Shown piece after piece: positions 37,504 to 48,284 of a DNA stretch of 64,000 nucleotides. The notes under the pieces were generated by a model, which was not told where the DNA came from, made no database searches, and saw only the letters and a list, made by a program, of their open reading frames with translations. The position numbers and the translations under genes were made by a program. The DNA comes from Pantoea deleyi (GTDB lineage Bacteria; Pseudomonadota; Gammaproteobacteria; Enterobacterales; Enterobacteriaceae), in assembly GCF_022647325.1 (NCBI RefSeq), contig NZ_CP071405.1, positions 3,410,001 to 3,474,000 of the forward strand, in the 5' to 3' direction. Position 1 is the first letter of the stretch. Each line of letters begins with the position of its first letter.

Positions 37504-40359
37504 ATGGAAAAGACATATAACCCGCAAGATATCGAGCAGCCGCTTTACGAGCATTGGGAAAAGCAGGGCTACTTCAAACCGAATGGCGATACCAGCCAGG
37601 AAAGCTTTTGCATCATGATCCCGCCGCCGAACGTCACCGGTAGCTTGCACATGGGTCACGCCTTCCAGCAAACCATCATGGACACCATGATCCGTTACCA
37701 GCGCATGCAGGGAAAAAACACCCTGTGGCAGGCGGGTACCGACCACGCGGGCATCGCCACGCAGATGGTGGTTGAGCGCAAAATTGCGGCTGAAGAGGGT
37801 AAAACGCGCCAGGATTATGGCCGCGACGCCTTCATCGACAAAATCTGGCAGTGGAAGGCCGAGTCGGGCGGCACCATCACCCGTCAGATGCGCCGTCTGG
37901 GTAACTCCGTCGACTGGGAGCGCGAACGCTTCACGATGGACGAAGGGCTCTCCAACGCCGTTAAAGAGGTGTTTGTCCGTCTCTATAAAGAGAACCTGAT
38001 CTACCGTGGCAAACGCCTGGTGAACTGGGACCCGAAACTGCGCACCGCAATCTCCGATCTGGAAGTGGAAAACCGCGAGAGCAAAGGCTCAATGTGGCAC
38101 ATCCGCTATCCGCTGGCTGAAGGCGCAAAAACGGCCGACGGCAAAGATTATCTGGTGGTGGCTACCACCCGTCCGGAAACCCTGCTGGGTGATACCGGCG
38201 TGGCCGTTAACCCGGAAGATCCGCGCTACAAAGATTTGATCGGCAAATTTGTGATGCTGCCGCTGGTGGGCCGTCTGATCCCGATCGTCGGTGACGAACA
38301 CGCCGACATGGAAAAAGGCACCGGCTGCGTCAAGATCACCCCGGCACATGACTTCAACGACTACGAAGTAGGTCGTCGTCATCGTTTACCGATGATCAAC
38401 ATCCTGACCTTCGACGGTGATATCCGCGAACGCGCTCAGGTCTACGACACCAACGGTGAAGCAAGCGACGCCTGCTCTGACGAGATCCCGGCCGCCTTCC
38501 AGAAAATGGAACGCTTTGCCGCGCGTAAAGCGATTGTCGCCGCCGTCGATGCACTGGGTCTGCTGGATGAGATCAAACCTCACGACCTGACCGTGCCTTA
38601 CGGCGACCGTGGCGGCGTGGTCATCGAACCGATGCTGACCGACCAGTGGTATGTGCGCACTGCCCCGCTGGCGAAAGTCGCGGTTGAAGCGGTTGAGAAC
38701 GGTGACATCCAGTTCGTGCCGAAGCAGTATGAAAACATGTACTTCTCCTGGATGCGCGATATTCAGGACTGGTGTATCTCCCGTCAGCTCTGGTGGGGTC
38801 ATCGCATCCCGGCGTGGTATGACGAGAACGGCAACGTCTATGTCGGCCGCACCGAAGAGGAAGTCCGTGCAGAGAACAACCTGGCCGCCGATGTGGCGCT
38901 GCGTCAGGATGATGACGTGCTGGATACCTGGTTCTCCTCAGGCCTGTGGACCTTCTCTACTCTGGGCTGGCCGGAAAACACCGAAGCGCTGCGCACCTTC
39001 CATCCGACCAGCGTGCTGGTCAGCGGCTTCGACATCATCTTCTTCTGGATTGCCCGCATGATCATGCTGACCATGCACTTCATCAAAGATGAAAATGGCA
39101 AACCGCAGGTGCCTTTTAAAACCGTCTACATGACCGGCCTGATCCGCGATGAAGAGGGTCAGAAGATGTCGAAATCCAAGGGCAACGTGATTGATCCGCT
39201 GGATATGGTCGACGGCATCTCGCTGGAGGCGCTGCTGGAAAAACGTACCGGCAACATGATGCAGCCGCAGCTGGCAGAGAAGATCCGCAAACGTACCGAG
39301 AAGCAGTTCCCGGACGGCATCGAGCCATCAGGTACCGATGCGCTGCGTTTCACCCTGGCGGCGCTGGCCTCAACCGGCCGCGACATCAACTGGGACATGA
39401 AGCGCCTGGAAGGGTATCGTAACTTCTGTAACAAGCTGTGGAACGCCAGCCGCTTTGTGCTGATGAACACCGAAGATCAGGATTGTGGACAGAACGGCGG
39501 CGACATGACGCTGTCGCTGGCCGATCGCTGGATCCTGACCGAGTTCAACAACACGGTTAAAGCGTACCGCGAAGCGCTGGACAGCTATCGCTTCGATATC
39601 GCCGCCAACATCCTGTATGACTTCACCTGGAACCAGTTCTGTGACTGGTATCTGGAGCTGACCAAGCCGGTGATGAACAGCGGCAGCGAAGCGGAACTGC
39701 GCGGCACCCGCCATACGCTGGTGCAGGTGCTGGAAGCGCTGCTGCGCCTGGCGCACCCGATCATTCCGTTTATCACCGAAACCATCTGGCAGCGTGTGAA
39801 AGTGCTGAAAAACATCAGCGACGGCACCATCATGCTGCAGCCGTTCCCGCAGTACGATGCGGCGAAAGAGGATGCCGAAGCGAAAGCGGACATCGAGTGG
39901 ATGAAGCAGGCGATCGTGGCGGTGCGTAATATCCGTGCCGAAATGAACATCGCGCTGAGCAAACCGCTGGATGTGCTGCTGCGTGACTGCTCCCCGGCCG
40001 CGCTGCGTCGCGTCGAGGCGAACCGCAACTTCCTGTCGCGCCTGGCGCGTCTGGAAAGCCTGACCATTCTGCCTGCAGGCGAGAAAGGCCCGGTGTCGGT
40101 AACCAAGCTGGTTGAAGGCGCAGAGCTGCTGATCCCGATGGCGGATCTGGTGGATAAAACCGCCGAGCTGGAGCGTCTGGCGAAAGAGCTGGTTAAGCTG
40201 GATGTGGAGATCGAGAAGATCGAGACCAAGCTGGCGAACGAAGGCTTTGTTTCGCGCGCCCCGGAAGCGGTGGTCGCGAAAGAGCGCGAGCGCGTCGCGG
40301 AACTGCAGCAGTCAAAAGCAAAACTGATTGAACAGCAGGCGGTCATTGCGGCACTCTGA
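37504..40359 (+). CDS. valS: valine--tRNA ligase
   Basis: ValS charges tRNA-Val. The 951-residue class I synthetase has the HIGH-type motif L-H-M-G-H near 45, the large editing insertion, the KMSKS-type Q-K-M-S-K-S-K near 554 and a C-terminal coiled-coil arm (about residues 880-945). Length equals E. coli ValS. It is cotranscribed with holC and ends at a strong terminator. Confidence 0.99.
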   Translation: MEKTYNPQDIEQPLYEHWEKQGYFKPNGDTSQESFCIMIPPPNVTGSLHMGHAFQQTIMDTMIRYQRMQGKNTLWQAGTDHAGIATQMVVERKIAAEEGKTRQDYGRDAFIDKIWQWKAESGGTITRQMRRLGNSVDWERERFTMDEGLSNAVKEVFVRLYKENLIYRGKRLVNWDPKLRTAISDLEVENRESKGSMWHIRYPLAEGAKTADGKDYLVVATTRPETLLGDTGVAVNPEDPRYKDLIGKFVMLPLVGRLIPIVGDEHADMEKGTGCVKITPAHDFNDYEVGRRHRLPMINILTFDGDIRERAQVYDTNGEASDACSDEIPAAFQKMERFAARKAIVAAVDALGLLDEIKPHDLTVPYGDRGGVVIEPMLTDQWYVRTAPLAKVAVEAVENGDIQFVPKQYENMYFSWMRDIQDWCISRQLWWGHRIPAWYDENGNVYVGRTEEEVRAENNLAADVALRQDDDVLDTWFSSGLWTFSTLGWPENTEALRTFHPTSVLVSGFDIIFFWIARMIMLTMHFIKDENGKPQVPFKTVYMTGLIRDEEGQKMSKSKGNVIDPLDMVDGISLEALLEKRTGNMMQPQLAEKIRKRTEKQFPDGIEPSGTDALRFTLAALASTGRDINWDMKRLEGYRNFCNKLWNASRFVLMNTEDQDCGQNGGDMTLSLADRWILTEFNNTVKAYREALDSYRFDIAANILYDFTWNQFCDWYLELTKPVMNSGSEAELRGTRHTLVQVLEALLRLAHPIIPFITETIWQRVKVLKNISDGTIMLQPFPQYDAAKEDAEAKADIEWMKQAIVAVRNIRAEMNIALSKPLDVLLRDCSPAALRRVEANRNFLSRLARLESLTILPAGEKGPVSVTKLVEGAELLIPMADLVDKTAELERLAKELVKLDVEIEKIETKLANEGFVSRAPEAVVAKERERVAELQQSKAKLIEQQAVIAAL

Positions 40360-40377
40360 TTGATGCCGTTGCTCTGA

Positions 40378-40410
40378 AAAAAACCCTGCGCGCTGGCGCG
40401 GGGTTTTTTT
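40378..40410 (+). terminator. valS terminator
   Basis: An 8-bp stem CCCTGCGC / GCGCGGGG (one T-G pair) with a 4-nt loop is followed by seven T, 24 bp after the valS stop. An A run on the left could give weak activity on the other strand. Confidence 0.85.
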
Positions 40411-40611
40411 GTCAGTATTTGATACTTAGCAAAGCTCGTAGTTCTGTGATGACATTGCATCTACATGTTATGTGATTAAAAAATGGGTATGTCTTCAAAT
40501 GCGTCCCATGAGTTGATTAAGTTACCATCCCACAACGGTCAATTTAGCCAGAAAAAATCTCAATCAAACTGATGGGAGAAAGAATATCCATTAAATAACT
40601 ATATTTATTAT

Positions 40612-41832
40612 TTATGGCAACATAGATTCATACAGATTTTTTAAAGCAGCATCAGTTCTTACCTGATTATTTCTGGCTATCAAACAATACTGACTTAAAT
40701 CTTTCAACTTATTCTGAGAATCTTTATCTTCCCTCCAAATTAGCGCATTGTTTTGTATGGCTTTTGTACGTAGCTCATATAGACTTGAAGGACAGACAAG
40801 CCAGACTTCACTATTTGAAAAAACCTGGAGTCCTTTAACAAGACGGGATTTACCTACTTCTCTTGTCACACCCCATTTATCTTTAGGAAAATAGTATGCA
40901 GGGAAATCATCTACATTAAAGGAAAAAACCTTTTCTTCCCAGGATGCCATACCGACCAATTCAATCCCTCGCTGATTTATTTGAATAAGTAAACCAGGAA
41001 AAACACCAAAGACAACCAAAACTATAAAAGGCGCCAGCATTAATGCAGGATGAACTGTCTGAACTTTACCATTTTTATTCCTAAAAAGGATTATGAGCGC
41101 AGGCATGAAAAGTAAAAAATATAAAATTACTATGATAGAGTACTGAGCCAAAATATTCTCGCCAGTAAAATACACTCCCATATCTATAAAAACAAAAAGA
41201 GGCATGATCGAAATAAAGGCGATACATAGCGACATGCAGCAATAAAAAATATTTATAATTACCTGGCTAGCCTTAAATCTCTCCCAGCAAAACCACTTAG
41301 TCAAATAATCTTTTTCCAGATTTTTACGCTTATGAATAGATTCCAGACGAAGAATAAAAAGCCTCAAATGCCGTTGACTTTTATTGCCTGTAAAGTAATT
41401 ACAGATTACATGGGTAACTAAACCCACTAGGGCAGGAATAAGAAAAAGCCTAATACTGATATTTTCGTTTAGGAGGAAAACAGCAAGTGCAACAAGAATA
41501 GCAACCAAAGAAGTTATGGCAGTACAACCTTCATTATATTCAGTCTCAAGTCTTTCCCGAATACTGAGTTTCTTTTTATCTTTAATTGAGCTTTTCAGCC
41601 CCATTAAAGAACAAAGGGCTGTAGGAATGAAGAACATGATGGAAATAGCAAGAAAAAAGACTAATGAAGATATCAATATACTTAAACTCGCCGAAAGATT
41701 CCCCACTACCAATGAAAAAAAATCCAATCGACCAATCCATTTAAAATAAGCCCAAACGTTTATAAAACCAATAACAATAAAAACAAAAGATAAGTTTTTA
41801 TAATTTTTAACTAACCAACGAAATGCTGTCAT
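40612..41832 (-). CDS. uncharacterised AT-rich membrane protein, probably acquired
   Basis: I do not recognise this 406-residue protein. About seven hydrophobic segments fall at roughly 13-32, 38-70, 105-140, 190-215, 230-250 and 265-285, with a basic loop between. The last 120 residues are hydrophilic and probably outside the membrane, with W-G-V-T-R-E-V-G-K-S and L-V-C-P-S-S-L. Base use is strongly AT-rich with many AAA, ATA and AGA codons, unlike valS and yjgM on either side, which points to horizontal transfer. It occupies the place where E. coli has yjgN, but it is not a DUF898 protein. Confidence 0.65.
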   Translation of the reverse strand: MTAFRWLVKNYKNLSFVFIVIGFINVWAYFKWIGRLDFFSLVVGNLSASLSILISSLVFFLAISIMFFIPTALCSLMGLKSSIKDKKKLSIRERLETEYNEGCTAITSLVAILVALAVFLLNENISIRLFLIPALVGLVTHVICNYFTGNKSQRHLRLFILRLESIHKRKNLEKDYLTKWFCWERFKASQVIINIFYCCMSLCIAFISIMPLFVFIDMGVYFTGENILAQYSIIVILYFLLFMPALIILFRNKNGKVQTVHPALMLAPFIVLVVFGVFPGLLIQINQRGIELVGMASWEEKVFSFNVDDFPAYYFPKDKWGVTREVGKSRLVKGLQVFSNSEVWLVCPSSLYELRTKAIQNNALIWREDKDSQNKLKDLSQYCLIARNNQVRTDAALKNLYESMLP

Positions 41833-41894
41833 TTCTGCCTCCCTGCATTATCAGCAATATTGCTTTTACATGACGATAATGTTATTTCTGGTAA

Positions 41895-42428
41895 ATGTCT
41901 AACCGCTCTGTCTCATCCCAGCCCAACATGATTTATGATTCTCAGCTTCTCCAGGTGCGGCCAATTACTGCCGCCGATAATCCGCACATTGCCCAGGTGA
42001 TCCGCGATGTGTCCGCCGAGTTCGGCCTGACGGCGGACAAAGGCTATACCGTCTCCGATCCCCAGCTCGACCAGTTGTTTGAGCTTTACAGTGCTGAACA
42101 GAGTGCCTACTGGATTGTTGAGTATCAGGGCAGGGTCGCTGGCGGCGGTGGCGTCGCGCCTCTCGCCTGCAGCGCGCCCGATATCTGCGAACTGCAGAAG
42201 ATGTATTTTCTGCCTGCCGTTCGCGGTCAGGGCCTGGCGCGCGAACTGGCGCTGCGGGCGATGGACCATGCACGCCGTCACGGCTTCCGCCGCTGCTATC
42301 TGGAAACCACTGCCAGCCTGACGCGGGCGATTAAACTCTACGAGTCGCTGGGCTTTGAGCATATCGACGGCGCGATGGGCTGCACCGGCCATGTCGACTG
42401 CGAAGTGCGGATGCTGAAGGTGCTGTAA
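41895..42428 (+). CDS. yjgM: GNAT family N-acetyltransferase YjgM
   Basis: The 177-residue GNAT enzyme has the acetyl-CoA loop V-R-G-Q-G-L-A near 112 and the closing strand R-C-Y-L-E-T-T. It matches E. coli YjgM through [18 protein letters not shown] and the C-terminal [14 protein letters not shown]. Its acceptor is not established. The ribosome site at 41895 is weak; the next ATG (41928) is no better, so the N-terminus is uncertain by about 11 residues. Confidence 0.9.
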   Translation: MSNRSVSSQPNMIYDSQLLQVRPITAADNPHIAQVIRDVSAEFGLTADKGYTVSDPQLDQLFELYSAEQSAYWIVEYQGRVAGGGGVAPLACSAPDICELQKMYFLPAVRGQGLARELALRAMDHARRHGFRRCYLETTASLTRAIKLYESLGFEHIDGAMGCTGHVDCEVRMLKVL

Positions 42429-42462
42429 AACAGGGGCTGACCGCCCCGCTGATCTTGCAGAG

Positions 42463-43224
42463 TCAGAACGCCGGTACGCCGCTGTGAAAGCGCAGCTCGC
42501 TGTCCGGCTCGCTGATTAACCGCCCTTCTGTGATGCCAATCGCCTGCACCCGTGGCGAGATATCTTTCGCCGCGATCTGCGCCGCCAGGGTCAGATAGTC
42601 CTGATAGTGCCGCGCCTCGGAGCGCAGCAGCGAGAGATAGAATTTCGCCAGCTCATCATCAAGATAAGGTGCCAGACTGGCGAAACGCTCACAGGAGCGC
42701 GCCTCGATGTAGGCGCCACAAATCAGTTTATCCACCAGCGTTTCCGGCTCATGGGTCGTCACTTCGCGCAGCAGCGATTTGGCGTAGCGGCTCGAGGTGA
42801 TCTTCTGATAGACCAGCCCGCGCGACTGCATGATTTCCCACACCTGATAGAAGTGATGCAGCTCCTCTTTGATCAGCAGCACCATCTTCTCAACCAGATC
42901 ATCCGCCCACGGCAGCGCGTTACGCACGATGATGCGTTTAGTAAGATTCCTGTGGGCGTTGATAAAATCGCTGTCGCCATCTTCGCGAAAGATAAAATCT
43001 TCATAGGGTTTCAGCCACGCCAGAATCGCATCGCCGCTGGGTTTGTCAGCCACATATTTGCGGATCAGCCAGACCGCGGTCTGGGCGGCTTTCAGCTCGC
43101 AGACCAGATGGTCGGTTAACAGCAGGGTCAGATTTTCCGGCTTGCGCGCCTCGTCAATCCAGGCCTGGGGCGTGCGGCAGTGCAGAAACTGATAGATCGG
43201 TTCAAGTAAAGGTGCGTAGTTCAT
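42463..43224 (-). CDS. miaE: tRNA-(ms2io6A37) hydroxylase MiaE
   Basis: The 253-residue diiron monooxygenase hydroxylates the isopentenyl group of ms2i6A at position 37 of tRNAs reading U-starting codons. Ferritin-like metal ligands are visible as C-E-L-K-A-A-Q, K-E-E-L-H-H-F, E-A-R-S-C-E-R and S-E-A-R-H-Y. The gene is present in Salmonella and Erwiniaceae and absent from E. coli K-12. It converges on yjgM and lies 55 bp after rraB on the same strand. Confidence 0.95.
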   Translation of the reverse strand: MNYAPLLEPIYQFLHCRTPQAWIDEARKPENLTLLLTDHLVCELKAAQTAVWLIRKYVADKPSGDAILAWLKPYEDFIFREDGDSDFINAHRNLTKRIIVRNALPWADDLVEKMVLLIKEELHHFYQVWEIMQSRGLVYQKITSSRYAKSLLREVTTHEPETLVDKLICGAYIEARSCERFASLAPYLDDELAKFYLSLLRSEARHYQDYLTLAAQIAAKDISPRVQAIGITEGRLISEPDSELRFHSGVPAF

Positions 43225-43279
43225 GATGTCAAAAAGGCGTGGCAGAGGTGACAGGCGGAGAGATCTCCGCCCCGGCTAC

Positions 43280-43702
43280 TTAGTGGCGAACACCATTATC
43301 GTCTTCATCTTCGATGGCGTCGTCTTCATCATCTTCATCTTCGGCATCGGGATCTTCGAAATAGGTGCCCCAGCCGTCGTAATCGACGTTGTACTTGCCG
43401 ATCAGGTTCACCAGCTGCTCCACCTGCGCATCGATCAGTTCCGGGTTCAGCGCGGATTCGCTGATGATATCGACGCACATCACCGTGGTGCCATCTTCCA
43501 GCTCCAGCTCTTCCGGCTCGGTCACTTCATAACCCAGCTTGAACGCGTCGACGGCGGCTTTCTCCAGTGAGTCAAAGTTATTGCAGGAGAGATGGTGCTC
43601 GATGGTATAGAGCGCATCAGGATCGCTGCCATCCTCCAGCAGCTCTTCAATGATCTGCCGTGTCTCTTCCTGCTGCTCTTCCAGTAATGCTTCATATGCC
43701 AT
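43280..43702 (-). CDS. rraB: ribonuclease E inhibitor RraB
   Basis: RraB binds the C-terminal scaffold of RNase E and changes degradosome composition. The 140-residue protein starts [11 protein letters not shown], contains [11 protein letters not shown] and G-W-G-T-Y-F-E-D-P, and ends in an acidic tail rich in D and E. The ATG at 43702 gives the normal length; a start at 43735 would add 11 residues not found in the family. It is divergent from argF. Confidence 0.95.
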   Translation of the reverse strand: MAYEALLEEQQEETRQIIEELLEDGSDPDALYTIEHHLSCNNFDSLEKAAVDAFKLGYEVTEPEELELEDGTTVMCVDIISESALNPELIDAQVEQLVNLIGKYNVDYDGWGTYFEDPDAEDEDDEDDAIEDEDDNGVRH

Positions 43703-43799
43703 GACGATGTCCTCTCTGAGTTCGGCAATAAACAATTATTTTCCCACACTGCCTGTCGCGCCACTACACAAAACGAAAAGTTTATTCGCCCCGAGACTT

Positions 43800-43838
43800 G
43801 AAAATGAATATTCATACGGTTAGATTGAATTTTAATTC
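43800..43838 (+). promoter_or_regulatory. paired ARG boxes before argF
   Basis: Two 18-bp imperfect palindromes (centred on TGAATATTCA and TGAATTTTAATTCA) are separated by 3 bp, the standard ArgR hexamer arrangement. They lie 25 bp before the argF start and overlap its promoter, so ArgR with arginine should repress it. Confidence 0.8.
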
Positions 43839-43863
43839 ACTTTAATGCTTACCGGAGCGTTGT

Positions 43864-44871
43864 ATGAGTCAGCTGTATCAGCGTCATTTTCTCAGACTTC
43901 TGGATTTTACCCCCGCCGAAATCGATTACCTGCTCTCCCTTTCTGCTGAATTAAAACAGGCGAAAAAAAGCGCCAGCGAAGTGCAGTATCTGAAAGGCAA
44001 AAACATCGCGCTCATCTTCGAAAAAGACTCGACCCGTACCCGATGCTCTTTCGAAGTTGCCGCTTACGACCAGGGTGCAAACGTCACCTATCTTGGCCCG
44101 AGCGGCAGTCAGATCGGCCATAAAGAGTCGATGCGTGACACCGCCCGCGTGCTGGGCCGGATGTACGATGGCATTCAGTATCGCGGCTACGGTCAGGCGC
44201 TGGTGGAAACGCTGGCGGAACATGCCGGTGTGCCGGTGTGGAACGGCCTGACCACCGAGTTCCATCCCACCCAGCTGCTGGCCGACCTGCTGACGATGCA
44301 GGAGCATCTGCCGGGTAAAAAACTCAGCGAGATGACGCTGGTCTACGTCGGTGATGCGCGCAACAACATGGGGAATACCATGCTGGAAGCCGCCGCCCTG
44401 GCCGGTCTGGATCTGCGTCTGGTGGCCCCGAAGAGCTGCTGGCCGGAGGAGGAACTGGTGGCCCAGTGCCGCGAAGTGGCGCAGCAGACCGGTGGAAAGA
44501 TTACCCTTACCGACGATATTGCCAGTGGCGTGAAAGGCGCCGATTTCATCTACACCGATGTCTGGGTGTCGATGGGGGAAGCCAAAGAGGTCTGGGCCGA
44601 GCGGATTGCCCTGCTGCGTGACTATCAGGTCAACCGGGCGATGCTCGATCTGACCGGCAACCCGCAGGTGAAATTCCTGCACTGCCTGCCCGCTTTCCAT
44701 GACGATCAGACCACGCTGGGCCAGCAGATGGCGGAACAGTACGATCTGCCCAACGGCATGGAAGTCAGCGATGAGGTCTTTGAGTCGCCGCACAGCATCG
44801 TCTTCGATCAGGCCGAGAACCGCATGCACACCATCAAAGCGGTGATGGTGGCGACGCTGGGCCAGCGCTGA
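43864..44871 (+). CDS. argF: ornithine carbamoyltransferase
   Basis: The 335-residue enzyme makes citrulline from ornithine and carbamoyl phosphate in arginine synthesis. Signatures include the carbamoyl-phosphate loop S-T-R-T-R-C-S near 56, the H-P-T-Q motif near 134 and H-C-L-P near 273. E. coli calls this chromosomal gene argI (with a second copy argF). It is controlled by the ARG boxes just upstream and followed by a hairpin before the pyr operon. Confidence 0.98.
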   Translation: MSQLYQRHFLRLLDFTPAEIDYLLSLSAELKQAKKSASEVQYLKGKNIALIFEKDSTRTRCSFEVAAYDQGANVTYLGPSGSQIGHKESMRDTARVLGRMYDGIQYRGYGQALVETLAEHAGVPVWNGLTTEFHPTQLLADLLTMQEHLPGKKLSEMTLVYVGDARNNMGNTMLEAAALAGLDLRLVAPKSCWPEEELVAQCREVAQQTGGKITLTDDIASGVKGADFIYTDVWVSMGEAKEVWAERIALLRDYQVNRAMLDLTGNPQVKFLHCLPAFHDDQTTLGQQMAEQYDLPNGMEVSDEVFESPHSIVFDQAENRMHTIKAVMVATLGQR

Positions 44872-44885
44872 CAGGCCGCGGCCAC

Positions 44886-44914
44886 CGGACGCTGTTCTCA
44901 CCGGACAGCGTCCG
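44886..44914 (+). terminator. hairpin after argF
   Basis: A 9-bp perfect stem CGGACGCTG / CAGCGTCCG with an 11-nt loop lies 15 bp after the argF stop. No T run follows, so it is a weak or Rho-assisted end. Confidence 0.45.
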
Positions 44915-44970
44915 TCGCCATGTCCCGCTGCCGGACACGCACCGGCAACCGGCCCGCAAACGTTTTCCTC

Positions 44971-44998
44971 TTGCTGCTCCACGACGAACGGGTATAAT
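44971..44998 (+). promoter_or_regulatory. pyrLBI promoter
   Basis: TTGCTG (44971-44976) and a perfect TATAAT (44993-44998) are 16 bp apart, 24 bp ahead of the leader-peptide start. This is the expected position for the pyrBI operon promoter. Confidence 0.75.
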
Positions 44999-45022
44999 GC
45001 GGCCCAATTTGCCGGAGGAAAT

Positions 45023-45124
45023 ATGCGACAGCACAGCGGACAATTTGATGCTCAATCACGCCTGACCGCAGGCGGTGCTGCTGTTTCTTTCGGTCATCGA
45101 CCCGATCTTAAAAAAGCCCCTTAA
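45023..45124 (+). CDS. pyrL: pyrBI operon leader peptide
   Basis: A 33-codon frame begins behind a GGAGGA site and ends inside the attenuator hairpin. When UTP is high, RNA polymerase runs ahead of the ribosome and stops at the attenuator. When UTP is low, polymerase pauses at the U-rich part of the leader (CTGTTTCTTTC), the ribosome catches up and blocks the hairpin. The reading frame, its stop within the stem and its place before pyrB match the known enterobacterial leader. Confidence 0.88.
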   Translation: MRQHSGQFDAQSRLTAGGAAVSFGHRPDLKKAP

Positions 45125-45140
45125 GCAGGGGCTTTTTTTT
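45111..45140 (+). terminator. pyrBI attenuator
   Basis: A GCCCCT / AGGGGC stem with a short loop is followed by eight T, just before pyrB. The pyrL stop lies in the loop, as needed for ribosome-mediated antitermination. Confidence 0.9.
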
Positions 45141-45172
45141 GTCCGCAATCCGGCCGCGCAGAGGAGACAGCT

Positions 45173-46108
45173 ATGGCTAACCCGCTATATCGCAAGCACA
45201 TTATTTCAATTAACGACCTCAGTCGCGAAGAGCTGGAACTGGCGCTGCAGACGGCGGCGCAGCTCAAAGCCAACCCGCAGCCGGAACTGCTGAAGCACAA
45301 GGTGATCGCCAGCTGCTTCTTTGAGGCGTCCACCCGTACCCGCCTGTCGTTTGAAACCGCAATCCATCGTCTGGGCGCATCAGCGGTCGGCTTTGCTGAC
45401 GGCAGCAACACCTCGCTGGGCAAGAAGGGGGAAACCCTGGCCGACACCATTTCGGTCATCAGCACCTATGTTGATGCGATTGTGATGCGTCATCCCCAGG
45501 AAGGCGCGGCCCGGCTGGCGACCGAGTTCTCCAATGGCATCCCGATCCTCAACGCCGGAGACGGTGCGAACCAGCATCCGACCCAGACGCTGCTGGATCT
45601 CTTTACCATCCAGGAGACCCAGGGCCGTCTGAATCAGCTGAATGTGGCGATGGTCGGCGACCTGAAGTATGGCCGCACCGTCCACTCGCTGACCCAGGCG
45701 CTGGCGAAGTTTGAAGGTAACCGCTTCTTCTTTATTGCGCCCGATGCACTGGCGATGCCCGCCTACATTACCGATATGCTGGATGAGAAGCAGATCCCCT
45801 GGTCACGCCACGACAGCTTCGAAGAGGTGATGCCGCAACTCGACATCCTCTACATGACGCGGGTTCAGAAAGAGCGGCTCGACCCGTCAGAGTATGCCAA
45901 CGTCAAAGCGCAGTTCATCCTGCGGGCGACCGATCTCGGCACGGCGCGCGACAACATGAAAGTGCTGCACCCGCTGCCCCGTATTGATGAGATCACCACC
46001 GATGTCGATAAGACCCCCTACGCCTGGTATTTCCAGCAGGCGGGTAACGGCATCTATGCGCGCCAGGCTCTGCTGGCACTGGTTTTAAACAGCGAACCCG
46101 CCCTGTAA
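45173..46108 (+). CDS. pyrB: aspartate carbamoyltransferase catalytic subunit
   Basis: The 311-residue catalytic chain joins carbamoyl phosphate and aspartate in the first committed step of pyrimidine synthesis. Motifs S-T-R-T-R-L-S near 53, H-P-T-Q near 134 and H-P-L-P near 265 are intact. A GAGGAGA site precedes the ATG. It forms the dodecamer with PyrI, encoded 11 bp downstream. Confidence 0.99.
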   Translation: MANPLYRKHIISINDLSREELELALQTAAQLKANPQPELLKHKVIASCFFEASTRTRLSFETAIHRLGASAVGFADGSNTSLGKKGETLADTISVISTYVDAIVMRHPQEGAARLATEFSNGIPILNAGDGANQHPTQTLLDLFTIQETQGRLNQLNVAMVGDLKYGRTVHSLTQALAKFEGNRFFFIAPDALAMPAYITDMLDEKQIPWSRHDSFEEVMPQLDILYMTRVQKERLDPSEYANVKAQFILRATDLGTARDNMKVLHPLPRIDEITTDVDKTPYAWYFQQAGNGIYARQALLALVLNSEPAL

Positions 46109-46119
46109 GGAGAGACCCC

Positions 46120-46584
46120 ATGACTCAGGACAACAAATTGCAGGTCGAAGCGATCAAGCGCGGCACGGTTATCGACCACATTCCGGCGCAGATCGGCTTT
46201 AAACTGCTCTCTCTGTTCCGGCTGACCGAAACGGATCAGCGCATTACCATCGGCCTGAACCTGCCATCCGGTGAGATGGGCCGCAAGGATCTGATCAAGA
46301 TCGAGAACACCTTTCTCACTGACGATCAGGTAAATCAGCTGGCGGTCTATGCGCCACATGCCACGGTCAACCGCATCAATGACTACGAAGTGGTGGCCAA
46401 GATCGCCCCGACCCTGCCGGATCACGTTGAGCGGGTGCTGACCTGTCCCAACAGCAACTGCATCAGCCGCAGCGAGCCGGTCTTCTCCAGCTTTGCCGTC
46501 AAGCAGCGCGCCGATGATGTGCACCTGAAGTGCAAATATTGCGAGAAAGAGTTCGCCCGCCATGTGGTGCTGGGTCACTGGTAA
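46120..46584 (+). CDS. pyrI: aspartate carbamoyltransferase regulatory subunit
   Basis: The 154-residue regulatory chain binds CTP and ATP through its N-terminal domain and holds one zinc through four cysteines visible at C-P-N-S-N-C and C-K-Y-C near its C-terminus. It mediates feedback control of PyrB. Length and sequence match the enteric family. Confidence 0.98.
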   Translation: MTQDNKLQVEAIKRGTVIDHIPAQIGFKLLSLFRLTETDQRITIGLNLPSGEMGRKDLIKIENTFLTDDQVNQLAVYAPHATVNRINDYEVVAKIAPTLPDHVERVLTCPNSNCISRSEPVFSSFAVKQRADDVHLKCKYCEKEFARHVVLGHW

Positions 46585-46656
46585 TCGCCCTGTCCGACCT
46601 TATAATGGGCCTGAGCGGCGGTATCGCCGCCTGACGACATAATCAAAGGAGCCATG

Positions 46657-47043
46657 ATGTCTCGTGAAATCAGTACTGAAAAAGCCCCTGCCGCTATCGG
46701 TCCCTATGTTCAGGGCGTCGATCTGGGCAGCATGATCATTACCTCTGGTCAGATCCCGGTTGATCCGGCGACCGGCCAGGTTGCCGATGACGTTGCCGCA
46801 CAGGCGCGTCAGTCGCTGGAAAACGTGAAGGCGATTGTAGAAGCGGCGGGTCTGAAGGTGGGCGATATCGTGAAGACCACGGTTTTCGTCAAGGATTTAA
46901 ATGATTTCGCTACGGTCAATGCGACCTATGAAGCGTTTTTCACCGAACATCAGGCTCACTTCCCGGCGCGCTCCTGCGTTGAAGTGGCGCGTCTGCCAAA
47001 AGATGTGAAGATCGAAATCGAAGCGATTGCCGTCCGTCGCTAA
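46657..47043 (+). CDS. ridA: 2-iminobutanoate/2-iminopropanoate deaminase RidA
   Basis: RidA hydrolyses reactive enamine/imine products of PLP enzymes such as threonine dehydratase. The 128-residue protein has A-P-A-A-I-G-P-Y-V-Q-G at the start and the catalytic-site segment A-R-S-C-V-E-V-A-R-L-P with the conserved Arg near 105. The second of two adjacent ATGs is chosen because AAGGAG lies 6 nt upstream and the length then equals E. coli RidA. Confidence 0.96.
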   Translation: MSREISTEKAPAAIGPYVQGVDLGSMIITSGQIPVDPATGQVADDVAAQARQSLENVKAIVEAAGLKVGDIVKTTVFVKDLNDFATVNATYEAFFTEHQAHFPARSCVEVARLPKDVKIEIEAIAVRR

Positions 47044-47050
47044 GAGGGTA

Positions 47051-47087
47051 CGCCGCCGCCTGCTGTGAACGCCGGCAGGCGGCGGCG
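47051..47087. terminator. inverted repeat between convergent ridA and lplT
   Basis: A perfect 13-bp GC-rich stem, CGCCGCCGCCTGC / GCAGGCGGCGGCG, with an 11-nt loop separates the two convergent genes. A short TGTTT follows on the plus strand. Confidence 0.55.
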
Positions 47088-47093
47088 CCGTGT

Positions 47094-48284
47094 TTACCGC
47101 TTAGCCGGCCGCCACAGCCACAGCAGCGCTATCGCCAGCGCAAACAGCACACCGAAGCCGATGCCCGTCGCCACCGCAGGCGCTCCCGCCCTGATCGCCA
47201 GCGTATAGAGTCCCAGCATGATCAGCATGGCACTGTTCTCACCCAGATTCTGCACCGCAATGGCATTACCAGAGCCGACGCTCTCTTTGCCCCGCGCCTG
47301 CAGCAGCGCATTCAGCGGCACTACAAAGAACCCGCCCAGCGCGCCAACCAGCATCAGTATCAGATAAGCATTCAGCAGCGAGTGCTGCAGCGAGAAGACC
47401 ACAACCATAACGCCAATCAGCACCCCGGCCGGCATACAGCGACGCACGGTCTCCAGCGTCACCAGCTTCGCCGCCGCCGCCGCGCCAATCACAATTCCGA
47501 TCGCCACCATAGCGTTGAGGGTGGTTGGCGTGGTGTTGTCGCTGATGCCCAGCGCCACCGGCACCCAGAGCACCAGCAGGAAGCGCAGCGTCACGCCTGC
47601 GCCCCAGAACAGGCTGGTGCCGAGCAGCGAGAAGCGCGTCTCCGCGTCACGCCACAGCAGCATGACGGCACCCGAGAAGCGGCGTACCATCATGCCCGGC
47701 TGCCAGCTCTGACCAGGACGTGCCGCCTGCAGCTTCGGGATAAACAGGTTCGCCATGACAGCGATGCCGTAGGTCAGCGCACAGATCCCCAGCGCCGCCA
47801 GAATATGCCAGTCGGCCAGCATCCCGCCCGCCACCGAGCCGAGCAGAATGGCGGCGATGGTTGACGCCTCCATCAGCCCGTTGGCTTTCACCAGCTTGTC
47901 GCCGTGCGTGATCTCCCCCAGGATGCCATATTTGGCCGGTGAGTAAGCCGCAGCCCCCGCGCCCACCAGGGTATAGCCGACAAAGGGATTGAAGCCGAAG
48001 CAGATCACCAGCGCACCCAGCAGCTTCAGGCTGTTGGCGAGCATCATCACCCGTCCTTTTGCCATGCTGTCCGCCACCTGGCCGACAAACGGCGCCAGCA
48101 GAATGTAGGCGGCGACAAACAGCATCTGCAATACCGGCTGGCTCCAGTCGGGATAGAACTGACTTTTCAGTACCGCCAGCGTGGCAAACAGCAGCGCGTT
48201 GTCGCCAAAGGCCGAGAAGAACTGGGCGATAATCACGGCGATCATGCCGCGCGACATCAGCGGCGCATTACGATCCAGGCTCAT
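47094..48284 (-). CDS. lplT: lysophospholipid transporter LplT
   Basis: The 396-residue major-facilitator protein has about twelve membrane helices and the start [13 protein letters not shown]. It flips lyso-phosphatidylethanolamine into the cytoplasm, where Aas re-acylates it. Its ATG overlaps the aas stop (TGATG); a GTG 3 nt earlier is also possible. The two genes form one operon. Confidence 0.95.
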   Translation of the reverse strand: MSLDRNAPLMSRGMIAVIIAQFFSAFGDNALLFATLAVLKSQFYPDWSQPVLQMLFVAAYILLAPFVGQVADSMAKGRVMMLANSLKLLGALVICFGFNPFVGYTLVGAGAAAYSPAKYGILGEITHGDKLVKANGLMEASTIAAILLGSVAGGMLADWHILAALGICALTYGIAVMANLFIPKLQAARPGQSWQPGMMVRRFSGAVMLLWRDAETRFSLLGTSLFWGAGVTLRFLLVLWVPVALGISDNTTPTTLNAMVAIGIVIGAAAAAKLVTLETVRRCMPAGVLIGVMVVVFSLQHSLLNAYLILMLVGALGGFFVVPLNALLQARGKESVGSGNAIAVQNLGENSAMLIMLGLYTLAIRAGAPAVATGIGFGVLFALAIALLWLWRPAKR

